From Enterocloster lavalensis (lineage in GTDB: Bacteria; Bacillota; Clostridia; Lachnospirales; Lachnospiraceae): 64,000 nt of DNA. The translations under genes and the position numbers were made by a program. Below are positions 35,374-45,871 of the stretch, one piece after another (the first letter of the stretch is position 1; each line of letters starts with the position of its first letter). The stretch spans positions 139,093-203,092 of the forward strand of contig NZ_CABJCG010000010.1 of assembly GCF_902364025.1 (NCBI RefSeq), read 5' to 3'. Below the pieces are notes generated by a model. That model did no database searches, was not told the origin of the DNA, and saw only the letters and a program-made list of their open reading frames with translations.

Positions 35374-35396
35374 TTCAGGAGAGGAGGAAACTTACG

Positions 35397-35936
35397 TTGG
35401 CTAGATTAAAAGAACAGTATCAGAACGAGATCGTAGACGCTCTGATCAAAAAATTCGGATATAAGAATATCATGGAAGTGCCGAAGCTGGATAAGATTGT
35501 GATCAATATGGGCGTCGGCGAAGCGAAGGAAAATGCCAAGGTTCTGGATTCTGCTGTAAGAGACATGGAGATCATTTCCGGTCAGAAGGCAATCACCACC
35601 AAGGCGAAGAAGTCTGTTGCTAACTTCAAACTCCGTGAAGGTATGGCGATCGGCTGTAAGGTTACCCTGCGCGGCAAGAGAATGTACGAATTCCTGGATC
35701 GCCTGGTAAACCTGGCACTGCCCCGTGTACGTGACTTCAGAGGTGTTAACCCTAACGCATTTGATGGCAGAGGAAACTACGCGCTCGGTATCAAAGAGCA
35801 GCTGATCTTCCCCGAGATTGAATACGATAAAGTTGACAAGGTAAGAGGTATGGACATCATCTTCGTTACCACCGCTAAGACGGACGAAGAAGCTCGTGAA
35901 CTTTTGACATTATTCAACATGCCGTTTGCTAAATAG
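35397..35936 (+). CDS. rplE: 50S ribosomal protein L5
   Basis: A 179-residue protein ([20 protein letters not shown]..., [20 protein letters not shown]). It binds 5S rRNA in the central protuberance. TTG 35,397 follows GAGGAGG. Confidence 0.96.
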   Translation: MARLKEQYQNEIVDALIKKFGYKNIMEVPKLDKIVINMGVGEAKENAKVLDSAVRDMEIISGQKAITTKAKKSVANFKLREGMAIGCKVTLRGKRMYEFLDRLVNLALPRVRDFRGVNPNAFDGRGNYALGIKEQLIFPEIEYDKVDKVRGMDIIFVTTAKTDEEARELLTLFNMPFAK

Positions 35937-35953
35937 TTAGGAGGAAATTTTTC

Positions 35954-36139
35954 ATGGCTAAGACTTCAATGAAGATTAAACAGCAGCGTCCTGCTAAGTT
36001 CTCGTCCAGAGAGTACAACCGCTGCAGAATCTGTGGTCGTCCACATGCATATTTGAGAAAATATGGCATCTGCAGAATTTGCTTCCGCGAACTGGCTTAC
36101 AAGGGTCAGATCCCGGGTGTTAAGAAGGCAAGTTGGTAA
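35954..36139 (+). CDS. rpsN: 30S ribosomal protein S14, zinc-binding type
   Basis: A 61-residue type Z S14 with a four-cysteine zinc ribbon (CRICGRP and [10 protein letters not shown]). This form is typical of Firmicutes. GGAGG precedes ATG 35,954. Confidence 0.97.
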   Translation: MAKTSMKIKQQRPAKFSSREYNRCRICGRPHAYLRKYGICRICFRELAYKGQIPGVKKASW

Positions 36140-36171
36140 TCTGGTAAAGAAAAGGAAGGAGGCAATTTAAA

Positions 36172-36573
36172 ATGACAATGAGCGATCCCATTGCAGATAT
36201 GCTTACAAGAATCCGTAACGCAAACACTGCAAAGCATGATACAGTAGACGTACCTGCATCCAAGATGAAATTAGCTATCGCTGATATCCTGGTAAAAGAG
36301 GGTTATGTTGCCAAGTACGATCTGGTCGAGGATGGCGGTTTTCAGACGATCCGCATGACCTTAAAGTACGGCAAAGATAAGAACGAGAAGATCATTTCCG
36401 GTATCAAGAGAATTTCCAAGCCCGGCCTGCGCGTTTACGCAAACAAGGAAGAGCTGCCGAGAGTACTGGGTGGTCTGGGCACCGCAATCATTTCCACCAA
36501 CCAGGGCGTGATCACCGACAAGGAAGCACGTCAGCTGGGCGTTGGCGGAGAAGTTCTGGCGTTCGTTTGGTAG
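36172..36573 (+). CDS. rpsH: 30S ribosomal protein S8
   Basis: A 133-residue protein ([22 protein letters not shown]-terminal GGEVLAFVW). ATG 36,172 or 36,178 may be used; GGAGG precedes the former. In many bacteria S8 represses the spc operon. Confidence 0.96.
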   Translation: MTMSDPIADMLTRIRNANTAKHDTVDVPASKMKLAIADILVKEGYVAKYDLVEDGGFQTIRMTLKYGKDKNEKIISGIKRISKPGLRVYANKEELPRVLGGLGTAIISTNQGVITDKEARQLGVGGEVLAFVW

Positions 36574-36581
36574 GCATTGAG

Positions 36582-36655
36582 CACTTGGTGAGGTTCTTTC
36601 GAACCTAGTGCGAAAGCCCGTCCCGAGACTTGGTGAGGTCTTTTCGAACCTAGTC
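36582..36655. repeat. Pair of palindromic repeats between rpsH and rplF
   Basis: Two copies, 36,582-36,610 and 36,627-36,655, share ACTTGGTGAGGT.CTTTCGAACCTAGT. In the first, AGGTTC-TTTC-GAACCT is a perfect hairpin; the outer CACTTGG/CCTAGTG also pairs with one mismatch. Related pairs occur at 62,531 and 62,576, so this is a dispersed element. Confidence 0.7.
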
Positions 36656-36751
36656 GAGTGGACGTGTAGCGGTCGGGAAAGACTGCAAGCAACTGAAAAC
36701 AGAAGAGGCGCAGATGCCTCTTCCGAGAATTTAAGTAGGAGGTAATACGGC

Positions 36752-37294
36752 ATGTCACGTATCGGAAGAATGCCAATCGCGGTTCCGGCAGGTGTAACTG
36801 TTACAATCGCAGAAGGAAATAAAGTGACTGTAAAAGGTCCCAAGGGAACATTAGAGAGAGAACTCCCCGTAGAGATGTCCATCGAAGAGAAGGACGGACA
36901 GATTATCGTAAGCAGACCCAACGACTTGAAGAAGATGAAATCCCTTCATGGTCTGACCAGAACTCTGGTGAACAACATGATCACCGGCGTAACTGAGGGT
37001 TATCAGAAGGTTCTGGAAGTAAACGGCGTTGGTTACAGAGCTGCGAAGCAGGGCAAGAAGCTGACCCTGAACCTGGGCTATTCCCATCCGGTTGAGATGG
37101 AAGATCCCGAGGGCATCGAGACTGTAATGGAAGGCCAGAACAAGATCATCGTTAAGGGTATCAGCAAAGAAAAAGTAGGCCAATACGCTGCTGAAATCAG
37201 AGACAAGAGAAGACCTGAGCCGTACAAGGGCAAAGGTATTAAGTATGCTGACGAGGTTATCAGACGTAAAGTTGGTAAGACTGGTAAGAAATAA
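36752..37294 (+). CDS. rplF: 50S ribosomal protein L6
   Basis: A 180-residue two-domain protein ([21 protein letters not shown]-terminal [20 protein letters not shown]). It lies near the sarcin-ricin loop. The 178-bp gap before it, filled with repeats, is unusual within the spc part of the operon. Confidence 0.97.
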   Translation: MSRIGRMPIAVPAGVTVTIAEGNKVTVKGPKGTLERELPVEMSIEEKDGQIIVSRPNDLKKMKSLHGLTRTLVNNMITGVTEGYQKVLEVNGVGYRAAKQGKKLTLNLGYSHPVEMEDPEGIETVMEGQNKIIVKGISKEKVGQYAAEIRDKRRPEPYKGKGIKYADEVIRRKVGKTGKK

Positions 37295-37311
37295 TTAAGG
37301 AGAGTGTAAAA

Positions 37312-37680
37312 ATGGTTAACAAACAGTCGAGAAGCGAAATTCGCGTAAAAAAGCACAACAGAATGCGTAACCGTTTTGCTGGCACAGCAGAGAGACCGCG
37401 TCTGGCAGTGTTTAGAAGTAATAATCATATGTATGCTCAAATTATCGACGATACGGTTGGTAACACCTTAGTTGCAGCTTCTACAGTGGAGAAGGACGTT
37501 AAGTCCGAGCTGGAGAAGACCAATGACAAGGCTGCGGCAGCATATGTAGGCACCGTGATTGCAAAGAGAGCCCTTGAAAAAGGTATCAAGGAAGTTGTTT
37601 TCGACAGAGGCGGCTTTATATATCAGGGTAAGATTCAGGCATTAGCAGATGCAGCCCGCGAGGCTGGTCTGGATTTCTAA
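37312..37680 (+). CDS. rplR: 50S ribosomal protein L18
   Basis: A 122-residue 5S rRNA-binding protein ([22 protein letters not shown] trimmed here as [20 protein letters not shown]). AAGGAGAG precedes ATG 37,312. Confidence 0.96.
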   Translation: MVNKQSRSEIRVKKHNRMRNRFAGTAERPRLAVFRSNNHMYAQIIDDTVGNTLVAASTVEKDVKSELEKTNDKAAAAYVGTVIAKRALEKGIKEVVFDRGGFIYQGKIQALADAAREAGLDF

Positions 37681-37699
37681 GTAGGAGAGGAGAAAGAGC

Positions 37700-38209
37700 A
37701 TGAAGCGTACAATTATTGAAGCCAGTCAGTTGGAGCTGAATGATAAGGTTGTAGCCATCAAGAGAGTTTCCAAGACTGTTAAAGGTGGACGTACCATGAG
37801 ATTTTCCGCTCTGGTGGTAGTTGGCGACGGCAACGGCCATGTCGGCGTGGGTACGGGTAAAGCCGGAGAGGTTCCGGAAGCCATCCGCAAAGGCAAAGAG
37901 GCTGCCGTTAAGAACCTGGTAGAGATCCCCATCGATGAGAACAAGAGCATTCCTCATGACTTTATCGGAAAGTTTGGCAGCGCCAGCGTTCTGTTAAAGA
38001 GAGCTCCCGAAGGTACCGGTATCATCGCCGGAGGCCCGGCCCGTGCGGTTGTGGAGCTGGCAGGAATCAAGAATATTCGTACCAAGTCTCTGGGTTCCAA
38101 TAACAAAACAAACGTTGTTCTGGCAACCCTTAGCGGTTTGACCTCGTTAAAGACTCCTGAGGAGTTCGCAAGACTGCGCGGCAAATCTGTGGATGAGATT
38201 CTGGGCTAA
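37700..38209 (+). CDS. rpsE: 30S ribosomal protein S5
   Basis: A 169-residue protein with the double-stranded RNA-binding start ([20 protein letters not shown]) and the [19 protein letters not shown] segment. It acts in decoding fidelity and mRNA entry. Confidence 0.97.
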   Translation: MKRTIIEASQLELNDKVVAIKRVSKTVKGGRTMRFSALVVVGDGNGHVGVGTGKAGEVPEAIRKGKEAAVKNLVEIPIDENKSIPHDFIGKFGSASVLLKRAPEGTGIIAGGPARAVVELAGIKNIRTKSLGSNNKTNVVLATLSGLTSLKTPEEFARLRGKSVDEILG

Positions 38210-38224
38210 TAGGAGGAAATAGAC

Positions 38225-38407
38225 ATGGCAGAGAAGTTAAAAATCACATTAGTCAAGTCCCCTATCGGCGCTGTTCCGAAGCAGAAAGCAACTGTTGAGG
38301 CCCTCGGACTGAGGAAGCTGAACAAGACAGTTGAGATGCCGGACAACGGTGCTGTCAGAGGCATGATTCAGAATGTAAGACATTTAGTAAAAGTTGAAGA
38401 AATCTAA
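38225..38407 (+). CDS. rpmD: 50S ribosomal protein L30
   Basis: A 60-residue protein ([20 protein letters not shown]). Standard position between S5 and L15; AGGAGG precedes the start. Confidence 0.97.
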   Translation: MAEKLKITLVKSPIGAVPKQKATVEALGLRKLNKTVEMPDNGAVRGMIQNVRHLVKVEEI

Positions 38408-38432
38408 TCAGACAAAGTAAGGAGGTGCAGTC

Positions 38433-38873
38433 ATGGAGTTATCTAATTTACAGCCTGCTGCAGGTTCAAAGCATAGCGACAATTTCAGAAAAGGACGCGG
38501 CCACGCTTCAGGTAACGGTAAGACAGCCGGTAAGGGCCATAAGGGTCAGAAAGCTCGTTCCGGAGCAACCAGACCGGGCTTTGAAGGCGGCCAGATGCCG
38601 TTATACAGACGTTTGCCGAAACGCGGTTTCACCAACATTAATTCAAAGACCATCATCGGGATTAACGTAAGCGCGCTGGAGAAATTTGAGAACGATTCCG
38701 TAGTGACAGTAGAGACCCTGCTGGAGTCCGGAATTGTCAAGAATCCCAAAGACGGCGTTAAGATCCTTGGAAACGGAGAATTAACCAAAAAGCTTACCGT
38801 AAAGGTTAATGCATTCAGCGAAGGTGCAAAGGCTAAGATTGAAGCTTTAGGTGGAACCTGCGAGGTGATCTAA
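38433..38873 (+). CDS. rplO: 50S ribosomal protein L15
   Basis: A 146-residue protein with the Gly/Lys-rich N-terminal extension ([19 protein letters not shown]) that penetrates 23S rRNA. Its stop overlaps the secY ATG by one base. Confidence 0.97.
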   Translation: MELSNLQPAAGSKHSDNFRKGRGHASGNGKTAGKGHKGQKARSGATRPGFEGGQMPLYRRLPKRGFTNINSKTIIGINVSALEKFENDSVVTVETLLESGIVKNPKDGVKILGNGELTKKLTVKVNAFSEGAKAKIEALGGTCEVI

Positions 38874-40189
38874 TGTTTAAAACAATCAGGAATGCATTTA
38901 AGGTGAAGGAGCTCAAAAGCAAGCTCCTCTACACCTTTATGATGCTGGTAGTGATCCGCTTCGGAAGCGCGCTGCCGATTCCGGGAGTCAGAACCGACTT
39001 CTTCGCGAATTGGTTTGCAAAGCAGACGACGGATGTGTTCGGCTTCTTCAACGCCATGACCGGTGGTTCATTTTCACAGATGTCCATCTTCGCGCTGAGC
39101 ATCACGCCGTACATTACCTCTTCCATTATCATCCAGCTGTTGACCATTGCAATTCCCAAGCTTGAGGAGCTGCAGAAAGACGGCGAGGACGGACGAAAGA
39201 AAATCCAGGAATACACCCGTTATGTGACCGTTGGCCTGGCGCTGATTGAATCCAGCGCAATGGCAATCGGATTCGGCAGACAGGGCCTCCTGGCAGATTA
39301 CAACGCCTGGAACATTATCGTCGCCATCGTAACCATGACCACGGGCAGCGCCCTGCTCATGTGGATCGGCGAGCAGATCACGGATAAGGGCGTGGGCAAT
39401 GGTATTTCCATCGTCCTGCTGCTCAACATTCTGTCCAGCGTGCCCAGCGACATCCGCAATCTGTACTTCAAGTTCGTGTTCGGTCAGGATATTCCCGTGG
39501 CAGCGCTTCGCCTGGCGATTGTCGTTCTGGTGATCGTGGCAATGGTCGTTTTCGTAATCGTGTTGAACGATGCGGAGAGAAGAATTCCGGTCCAGTATTC
39601 GAAAAAGATGGTAGGCCGCAAGCTGGTTGGGGGACAGGCGTCCAGCATTCCGCTGAAGGTGAACACCGCAGGCGTAATGCCCGTTATTTTCGCTTCCTCC
39701 ATCATGTCATTCCCGGTAGTGATCTCTCAGTTCATTCCGGCGATGCAGCAGGGGTGGAGCGGCCATCTGATGAAGCTGCTCAACTCCGGTTCCTGGTGCA
39801 GGCCGAGCGAGCCAATCTATTCCATTGGTCTGTTGGTGTATATCATCCTGATCGTGCTGTTTGCTTATTTCTATACTTCCATCGCGTTTAACCCGCTGGA
39901 GGTAGCGAACAATATGAAAAAGCAGGGCGGCTTTATCCCTGGCATCCGTCCGGGTAAGCCAACCAGCGAATATCTGAATAAAATCCTGAATTATATTGTT
40001 TTCATTGGCGCGGTAGGCCTGATCGTTGTATGTGTGGTGCCGGTTATCTTCTCCGGTCTCTTCGATATGAGCCGTATCTCGTTCTCCGGAACCTCCCTGA
40101 TCATTATCGTGGGTGTTGTGCTGGAGACAATCAAGGCAATAGAATCTCAGATGCTTGTGCGTTATTATAAGGGATTTTTGAACGATTAA
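38873..40189 (+). CDS. secY: Protein translocase channel subunit
   Basis: A 438-residue protein with ten membrane helices, the plug region FGFFNAMTGGSFSQMSIFAL and the loop TSEYLNKILN. It forms the SecYEG channel used by signal-peptide proteins such as those at 27,585 and 54,880. Overlap with rplO couples their translation. Confidence 0.97.
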   Translation: MFKTIRNAFKVKELKSKLLYTFMMLVVIRFGSALPIPGVRTDFFANWFAKQTTDVFGFFNAMTGGSFSQMSIFALSITPYITSSIIIQLLTIAIPKLEELQKDGEDGRKKIQEYTRYVTVGLALIESSAMAIGFGRQGLLADYNAWNIIVAIVTMTTGSALLMWIGEQITDKGVGNGISIVLLLNILSSVPSDIRNLYFKFVFGQDIPVAALRLAIVVLVIVAMVVFVIVLNDAERRIPVQYSKKMVGRKLVGGQASSIPLKVNTAGVMPVIFASSIMSFPVVISQFIPAMQQGWSGHLMKLLNSGSWCRPSEPIYSIGLLVYIILIVLFAYFYTSIAFNPLEVANNMKKQGGFIPGIRPGKPTSEYLNKILNYIVFIGAVGLIVVCVVPVIFSGLFDMSRISFSGTSLIIIVGVVLETIKAIESQMLVRYYKGFLND

Positions 40190-40297
40190 GTGATCAATCT
40201 GCCTTTGTGGTATTCCACAAGGGCGGATTAATTGCATTTAGAGGCGGCGGCGGGCCTCGTGCAGGCCTGTCAATGCGCCGGAAAGGGGACCATTTCC

Positions 40298-40942
40298 ATG
40301 AAGATAATCATGTTGGGCGCACCGGGTGCCGGAAAAGGCACTCAGGCGAAGAAGATTGCTGCAAAGTATCAGATTCCCCACGTTTCCACGGGCGACATTT
40401 TCCGTGCGAACATCAAAAACGGGACCGAACTGGGAATGAAGGCCAAGAGCTACATGGACGCCGGAGGGCTGGTGCCTGATGAAATCACCATCGGCATGCT
40501 GCTGGACCGGATCCACGAGGCGGACTGTGAAAACGGTTATGTTTTGGACGGATTCCCCAGAACGATTCCTCAGGCTGAGAGCCTGACCGAAGCGCTGGCG
40601 GGTATGGACGAGAAAATCGACTATGCCGTCAATGTGGATGTGCCGGATGAGAACATCATCAGCCGGATGTCCGGGCGCCGGGCCTGCTTAAACTGCGGAG
40701 CCACCTACCACATTGTGTACAATCCCCCGAAACAGGAGGGCGTGTGCGATGTGTGCGGCGATAAGCTGGTTCTCAGGGACGACGATAAGCCTGAAACCGT
40801 ACAGAAGCGCCTGAGCGTTTACCACGACCAGACCCAGCCGCTGATCGAGTATTATGAGAAGGCGGGAGTCTTAAAGCAGGTGGACGGCACTCAGGATATG
40901 GAAGCTGTATTTCAGGATATTGTAAAGATCTTAGGAGCATAG
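40298..40942 (+). CDS. adk: Adenylate kinase
   Basis: A 214-residue enzyme with P-loop [10 protein letters not shown], the FDGFPRT-like [10 protein letters not shown] and a long LID with zinc cysteines ([15 protein letters not shown]), the Gram-positive form. It interconverts ATP + AMP and 2 ADP. ATG 40,298 follows AAAGGGGA; an upstream in-frame ATG (40,232) lacks homology. Confidence 0.96.
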   Translation: MKIIMLGAPGAGKGTQAKKIAAKYQIPHVSTGDIFRANIKNGTELGMKAKSYMDAGGLVPDEITIGMLLDRIHEADCENGYVLDGFPRTIPQAESLTEALAGMDEKIDYAVNVDVPDENIISRMSGRRACLNCGATYHIVYNPPKQEGVCDVCGDKLVLRDDDKPETVQKRLSVYHDQTQPLIEYYEKAGVLKQVDGTQDMEAVFQDIVKILGA

Positions 40943-40947
40943 AACAT

Positions 40948-41697
40948 ATGGTAACGATTAAATCAGAACGGGAAATTGAACTAATGAGAGAGGCCGGCAG
41001 AATTCTGGCAAAGGTCCATGAGGAACTTGGTAAGGAATTAAAAGCCGGTATGTCTACAAAGGAGATTGACCGGATCTGCGAGCAGTTGATCAGAGGCTAC
41101 GGCTGCATCCCTTCCTTTTTAAATTATGAAGGGTTTCCCGCATCCGTGTGCGTGTCCATCAACGATGAGGTAGTCCACGGCATTCCCAACAAGCACCGCT
41201 ACATTCAGGAGGGCGACATCGTCAGCCTGGACACAGGGGTGATCTGGAAGGGCTATCAGTCCGACGCAGCCAGAACTCACATGATCGGGGAAGTGACGCC
41301 CCAGGCGAGAAAACTGGTGGAAGTGACGGAGCAGAGCTTTTTTGAGGGAATAAAGTACGCGAAAGCAGGCAATCATCTCAATGACGTATCCTCAGCCATC
41401 CAGGCGTACGCGGAGAGCTTCGGCTTCGGCGTTGTGCGCGACCTGGTAGGCCACGGAATCGGAACCGAGATGCATGAGGCGCCGGAGATCCCCAACTTCG
41501 CCACGCGCCGCAAAGGAATCAAGCTGGTGGCCGGTATGACGCTTGCCATCGAGCCCATGATCACCGCGGGCCGCTACGACGTAGTGTGGGACGATGACGA
41601 CGGCTGGACAGTTACCACAGAAGACGGTTCCCTGGCATCCCACTACGAGAACACCATCCTGATTACGGATGGCGATCCAGAGATTTTATCGCTGTAG
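40948..41697 (+). CDS. map: Methionine aminopeptidase, type I
   Basis: A 249-residue pita-bread enzyme with metal ligands in DTGVIWKGYQSDAARTH, GHGIGTEMHE, the Glu of AIEPM and the final Glu of SHYENTI. It removes N-terminal Met from new proteins. It starts six bases after adk. Confidence 0.96.
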   Translation: MVTIKSEREIELMREAGRILAKVHEELGKELKAGMSTKEIDRICEQLIRGYGCIPSFLNYEGFPASVCVSINDEVVHGIPNKHRYIQEGDIVSLDTGVIWKGYQSDAARTHMIGEVTPQARKLVEVTEQSFFEGIKYAKAGNHLNDVSSAIQAYAESFGFGVVRDLVGHGIGTEMHEAPEIPNFATRRKGIKLVAGMTLAIEPMITAGRYDVVWDDDDGWTVTTEDGSLASHYENTILITDGDPEILSL

Positions 41698-41710
41698 CCG
41701 AGGTGATCCG

Positions 41711-41974
41711 ATGGTAGAGTTTAAGACCGGCGGTCTGGCGAGAAGCCTGGCCGGCCATGACAAAGGCCAACTGTATATCATAATCGGCGTCAGCGGAGAA
41801 TATGTTACTCTGTCGGATGGGCGGAAACGCCCCTCAGACAGGCCCAAGCGCAAGAACAAAAAGCATTTGCAGCTGATTCATGTATATGATGAAAACTTGG
41901 GAACGAAAATGGAGAGCGGCGTGAGCGTAAGGGACGAGGAAATCCGTTCATTTATAAAGGCTCACCAGCAGTAG
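41711..41974 (+). CDS. KOW-domain RNA-binding protein
   Basis: An 87-residue protein (MVEFKTGGLARSLAGHDKGQ, then LSDGRKRPSDRPKRKNKKHL). AGGTGAT precedes ATG 41,711. KOW proteins of this L14e-like type lie between map and infA in many Clostridia; a ribosome-associated role is likely but not defined. Confidence 0.85.
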   Translation: MVEFKTGGLARSLAGHDKGQLYIIIGVSGEYVTLSDGRKRPSDRPKRKNKKHLQLIHVYDENLGTKMESGVSVRDEEIRSFIKAHQQ

Positions 41975-41989
41975 GAGGGAAAGGAATTT

Positions 41990-42208
41990 ATGTCGAAATC
42001 AGATGTGATTGAAATTGAAGGAACCGTAGTAGAGAAATTACCCAACGCCATGTTCCAGGTAGAACTGGAGAACGGCCATCAGGTCCTGGCACACATCAGC
42101 GGAAAGCTTCGTATGAACTATATCCGCATCCTGCCGGGCGATAAAGTTACGATTGAACTGTCCCCGTATGATTTGTCCAAGGGAAGAATTATCTGGAGAG
42201 ACAAATAA
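41990..42208 (+). CDS. infA: Translation initiation factor IF-1
   Basis: A 72-residue OB-fold protein ([40 protein letters not shown]). It occupies the 30S A site during initiation. GGAGGGAAAGG precedes the start. Confidence 0.97.
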   Translation: MSKSDVIEIEGTVVEKLPNAMFQVELENGHQVLAHISGKLRMNYIRILPGDKVTIELSPYDLSKGRIIWRDK

Positions 42209-42368
42209 GCGCAGCGCTACCCAAACGTAGCCGAAGGCGGAGTTCGGGTTTCCCGTGGGCACAGTGAATCGATACCCCGGCGGCATCGAAACCCACACCC
42301 CGGAATTAGCTCTTCACCCGCGCGACACACCAGGGGCAGATGATCAATAAATATATAGCAAAAAGTGC

Positions 42369-42397
42369 TTGCATTTATCGAAAATCAATGATATAAT
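42369..42397 (+). promoter_or_regulatory. Internal promoter before rpmJ (alpha operon)
   Basis: TTGCAT (42,369-42,374) and TATAAT (42,392-42,397) are 17 bases apart in the 229-bp gap after infA. It would drive rpmJ-rpsM-rpsK-rpsD-rpoA-rplQ. Confidence 0.8.
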
Positions 42398-42437
42398 GCT
42401 TTAGCAACTTTGTTGGTCTATAGAAAGGAGAATTACT

Positions 42438-42551
42438 GTGAAGGTTAGATCATCCGTTAAGCCGATCTGCGAAAAATGCAAGATCATAAAGAGAAAAGGC
42501 AGTATCAGAGTAATTTGCGAAAATCCGAAGCATAAACAGAGACAAGGTTAA
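42438..42551 (+). CDS. rpmJ: 50S ribosomal protein L36
   Basis: A 37-residue zinc-ribbon protein ([20 protein letters not shown]) with Cys11, Cys14, Cys27 and His32 conserved, the zinc-binding form. GTG 42,438 follows AAAGGAG. Confidence 0.96.
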   Translation: MKVRSSVKPICEKCKIIKRKGSIRVICENPKHKQRQG

Positions 42552-42577
42552 TTAAAATTAGGAGGTGTACTACACAC

Positions 42578-42946
42578 ATGGCTCGTATTTCAGGTGTTGA
42601 CTTACCAAGAGAAAAACGTGTTGAGATCGGTCTGACTTACATCTACGGTATCGGTAGAACAAGTGCGAACCGCATCCTCACAGAAGCTGGCGTTAATCCC
42701 GATACCCGCGTCAAGGATTTGACCGACGACGAGGTAAAGAAGCTGGCCACCATCATTGCTGACTCCCAGACTGTAGAAGGTGATCTGCGCAGAGAGATCG
42801 CACTGAACATCAAGAGACTACAGGAGATTGGTTGCTACAGAGGAATCCGTCACAGAAAGAGCCTTCCGGTTCGCGGCCAGAAAACCAAGACCAACGCGAG
42901 AACCTGCAAGGGACCGAGAAAGACTGTGGCAAACAAGAAGAAATAA
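42578..42946 (+). CDS. rpsM: 30S ribosomal protein S13
   Basis: A 122-residue protein ([21 protein letters not shown]-terminal [19 protein letters not shown]). It bridges the 30S head and 50S subunit. Confidence 0.97.
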   Translation: MARISGVDLPREKRVEIGLTYIYGIGRTSANRILTEAGVNPDTRVKDLTDDEVKKLATIIADSQTVEGDLRREIALNIKRLQEIGCYRGIRHRKSLPVRGQKTKTNARTCKGPRKTVANKKK

Positions 42947-43033
42947 TTAGTAACAAGGTAACTGAATTCGATTTGTATGTTTTAAAAACAGGAAGAGCGA
43001 ATTCGAGAAAATGAGAAAGTAGGTTAGTTTAAA

Positions 43034-43438
43034 ATGGCTAAAAAAGTGTCCACTACAGCTAAAAAAGTGACAAAAAAGCGTGTAAAGAAAAACGTTGAAC
43101 GCGGACAGGCACATATCCAGTCATCTTTTAACAATACGATCGTGACGTTGACAGATGCACAGGGTAACGCATTATCTTGGGCAAGTGCTGGTGGTCTGGG
43201 ATTTAGAGGTTCAAGAAAATCTACTCCTTATGCTGCTCAGATGGCGGCAGAAACTGCGACAAAGGCAGCTCTTGTACATGGCTTAAAAACAGTAGATGTT
43301 ATGGTTAAGGGTCCTGGTTCAGGACGTGAGGCCGCAATCCGTGCTCTGCAGGCATGTGGATTGGAAGTAACAAGCATCAAGGACGTAACTCCGGTTCCCC
43401 ACAACGGATGCCGTCCGCCCAAACGTAGAAGAGTCTGA
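43034..43438 (+). CDS. rpsK: 30S ribosomal protein S11
   Basis: A 134-residue protein with an unusually Lys-rich start ([20 protein letters not shown]) followed by the family core ([20 protein letters not shown]). It forms the 30S platform. The ribosome site is weak (AAAGTAGG). Confidence 0.97.
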   Translation: MAKKVSTTAKKVTKKRVKKNVERGQAHIQSSFNNTIVTLTDAQGNALSWASAGGLGFRGSRKSTPYAAQMAAETATKAALVHGLKTVDVMVKGPGSGREAAIRALQACGLEVTSIKDVTPVPHNGCRPPKRRRV

Positions 43439-43454
43439 TTAGGAGGTAATTAAA

Positions 43455-44048
43455 GTGGCAGTAGATAGAGTTCCTGTTCTTAAAAGATGCAGATCCCTGG
43501 GACTGGATCCGATCTTTCTGGGAATTGATAAAAAGTCCAACAGAGAAACCAAGAGAACCAATAAGAAGATGAGTGAGTACGGCCTGCAGCTGCGCGAGAA
43601 ACAGAAAGCGAAGTTCATTTACGGCGTACTGGAGAAACCCTTCCGTAACTACTATGCGAAGGCATCCAAGATGAACGGCATGGTTGGTACCAACCTGATG
43701 ATCCTGTTAGAGTGCAGACTGGACAACGTCCTGTTCCGTATGGGCCTTGGCCGCACCCGCAAGGAGACCCGTCAGATCGTTGACCACAAGCATGTGCTGG
43801 TAAACGGCAAGCCTGTGAACATTCCGTCTTATCGTGTTAAGACCGGCGACGTAATCGAGATCAAAGAGAAGTACAAATCCGCTCAGAGATACAAAGATAT
43901 CCTGGAAGTAACCGGCGGACGTATGGTTCCGGCCTGGCTGGATGTTGATCAGGAGAACCTGCGCGGCACTGTTAAAGAGATGCCCACCAGGGACGAGATT
44001 GATGTTCCCGTAAACGAAATGCTCATCGTAGAGTTGTATTCTAAGTAA
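43455..44048 (+). CDS. rpsD: 30S ribosomal protein S4
   Basis: A 197-residue protein from GTG 43,455 with the S4 RNA-binding domain (LECRLDNVLFRMGLGRTRKE). It lacks the zinc-finger start and has VDRVPVLKRCRSLGLDPIFL, the cysteine-poor clostridial form. It nucleates 30S assembly. Confidence 0.96.
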   Translation: MAVDRVPVLKRCRSLGLDPIFLGIDKKSNRETKRTNKKMSEYGLQLREKQKAKFIYGVLEKPFRNYYAKASKMNGMVGTNLMILLECRLDNVLFRMGLGRTRKETRQIVDHKHVLVNGKPVNIPSYRVKTGDVIEIKEKYKSAQRYKDILEVTGGRMVPAWLDVDQENLRGTVKEMPTRDEIDVPVNEMLIVELYSK

Positions 44049-44111
44049 TCTCTGTGTTAGAATGCATCCATCCCTCGAGATTTGATAGAAACCCAAAAGG
44101 AGGGGCTATTA

Positions 44112-45074
44112 GTGTTCGATTTTGAAAAACCCAACATTGAAATCGCGGAGATTTCAGAAGACAAGAGATATGGCAAGTTCGTAGTTGAACCACTTGAGAG
44201 AGGTTACGGCACTACACTGGGCAACTCCCTGAGAAGAATTATGCTTTCTTCCCTGCCGGGTGCAGCAGTGAGTCAGGTAAAAATCGATGGCGTTTTGCAT
44301 GAGTTCAGTTCTATCGCCGGTGTCAAGGAAGATGTAACTGAGATCATTATGAACATCAAAAGCTTAGCGATCAAGAACAACAGCGATACCGACGAGCCCA
44401 AGGTTGCTTACATTGAGTTCGAAGGCGAGGGCGTGATTACCGCTGCCGACATTCAGGCGGACGCGGATATCGAGATCATGAATCCCGATCAGATCATCGC
44501 GACCTTGAGCGGCGGCACGGACAGCAAGTTCTACATGGAGCTTACGATCACCAAGGGCCGCGGCTATGTCAGCGCAGATAAGAATAAGAACGACGATTTA
44601 CCCATCGGGGTGATCGCAGTCGATTCCATCTACACTCCGGTGGAGCGTGTGAATATGGCGGTGGCGAACACCCGTGTCGGCCAGCAGACGGACTACGACA
44701 AGCTGACATTGGAGATTTACACCAATGGCACTCTTGCACCTGACGAGGCAGTCAGCCTGGCCGCGAAGGTACTCAGCGAGCACTTAAACCTGTTTATCGA
44801 CCTCTCCGAGAACGCCAAGACAGCAGAGATCATGGTGGAGAAGGAAGACAACGAGAAGGAAAAAGTGCTTGAGATGAATATCGACGAGCTGGAGTTGTCC
44901 GTCCGTTCTTACAACTGTTTGAAGCGGGCTGGAATCAACACCGTGGAAGAGCTGTGCAACCGCACTTCCGAGGATATGATGAAGGTTCGTAACCTGGGCC
45001 GCAAGTCCCTTGAGGAAGTGTTGGCCAAGCTTAAGGAATTAGGCTTACAGCTTAATCCCAGCGACAACGACTAA
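44112..45074 (+). CDS. rpoA: RNA polymerase alpha subunit
   Basis: A 320-residue protein. GTG 44,112 ([20 protein letters not shown]) follows AAGGAGGGG. The N-terminal dimerisation domain has [15 protein letters not shown]; the C-terminal domain (about 255-312) with [16 protein letters not shown] and [10 protein letters not shown] binds UP elements and activators. Confidence 0.96.
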   Translation: MFDFEKPNIEIAEISEDKRYGKFVVEPLERGYGTTLGNSLRRIMLSSLPGAAVSQVKIDGVLHEFSSIAGVKEDVTEIIMNIKSLAIKNNSDTDEPKVAYIEFEGEGVITAADIQADADIEIMNPDQIIATLSGGTDSKFYMELTITKGRGYVSADKNKNDDLPIGVIAVDSIYTPVERVNMAVANTRVGQQTDYDKLTLEIYTNGTLAPDEAVSLAAKVLSEHLNLFIDLSENAKTAEIMVEKEDNEKEKVLEMNIDELELSVRSYNCLKRAGINTVEELCNRTSEDMMKVRNLGRKSLEEVLAKLKELGLQLNPSDND

Positions 45075-45216
45075 CGATACATTTAACGCGGGACCAGTAA
45101 GTCCAAAGAAGCATGGTTTCCGTGAAGCCAAAATAGTATGCGGGGAATCAGCGCCCCGGCCAGTAAGTCCATAAGAAGCATGGCCGGGGTGTTCCGCAGT
45201 GACGGAGGAAAATGAA
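45075..45216. repeat. rpoA-rplQ spacer with a 24-base direct repeat
   Basis: CCAGTAAGTCCA.AAGAAGCATGG occurs twice (about 45,094-45,117 and 45,160-45,183). The second copy is flanked by GGCC and GGCC so that GCCCCGGCC can pair with GGCCGGGGT, giving a stem-loop. No gene is present. Confidence 0.55.
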
Positions 45217-45753
45217 ATGGCAGGATATAGAAAATTAGGAAGAACTTCCGACCAGAGAAAGGCTATGATCAGAAGCCAGGTTACAGCTCTGCTGTACCAC
45301 GGCAAGATCAGAACCACTGAGACCAGAGCAAAGGAAATCCGCAAAGTAGCGGAGGGCCTGGTAGCGATGGCTGTCAGAGAGAAAGACAACTACGAGACCG
45401 TTAAGGTGACCGCTAAGGTTGCCCGCAAGGACAAAGACGGCAAGAGAGTGAAAGAAGTTGTGGACGGCAAGAAAGTAACCGTTTACGACGAGGTCGAGAA
45501 GGAAATCAAGAAGGATATGCCTTCCAGACTGCATGCCAGAAGACAGATGTTAAAGGTGCTCTACGGCGTAACCGAGGTTCCGACCTCCAACGCCGGCAAG
45601 AAGAAAAACACCAAGAGCGTTGATCTGGTTGCAAAGCTGTTCGACGAGATCGCTCCCAAGTACGCAGAGCGCAACGGTGGCTACACCAGAATCGTTAAGA
45701 TCGGCCAGCGTAAGGGCGACGCAGCGATGGAAGTTCTGATCGAGTTAGTTTAA
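45217..45753 (+). CDS. rplQ: 50S ribosomal protein L17
   Basis: A 178-residue protein ([20 protein letters not shown]). Its length exceeds that of short L17 owing to an internal charged insertion (about residues 65-110, [20 protein letters not shown]), common in Clostridia. ATG 45,217 follows GGAGG by eight bases. Last gene of the superoperon. Confidence 0.96.
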   Translation: MAGYRKLGRTSDQRKAMIRSQVTALLYHGKIRTTETRAKEIRKVAEGLVAMAVREKDNYETVKVTAKVARKDKDGKRVKEVVDGKKVTVYDEVEKEIKKDMPSRLHARRQMLKVLYGVTEVPTSNAGKKKNTKSVDLVAKLFDEIAPKYAERNGGYTRIVKIGQRKGDAAMEVLIELV

Positions 45754-45767
45754 TCAGATATTAATGA

Positions 45768-45803
45768 ACCGCAGGTACGATAGACGTGCCTGCGGTTTTT
45801 TTT
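45768..45803 (+). terminator. Terminator of the ribosomal superoperon
   Basis: ACCGCAGGTACG and CGTGCCTGCGGT pair around ATAGA and are followed by eight T. Confidence 0.93.
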
Positions 45804-45839
45804 GATAGGGAGAACACAATACATCACAATTACAAGGGG

Positions 45840-45871
45840 AACAGCAGGTTTTTTGAGCCTGCTGTTTTGTT
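45840..45871 (+). terminator. Second terminator-like hairpin
   Basis: ACAGCAGG and CCTGCTGT pair and are followed by TTTGTTGTTT, giving a back-up stop before the TRAP cluster. The rest of 45,754-46,061 contains only the TRAP promoter. Confidence 0.7.
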
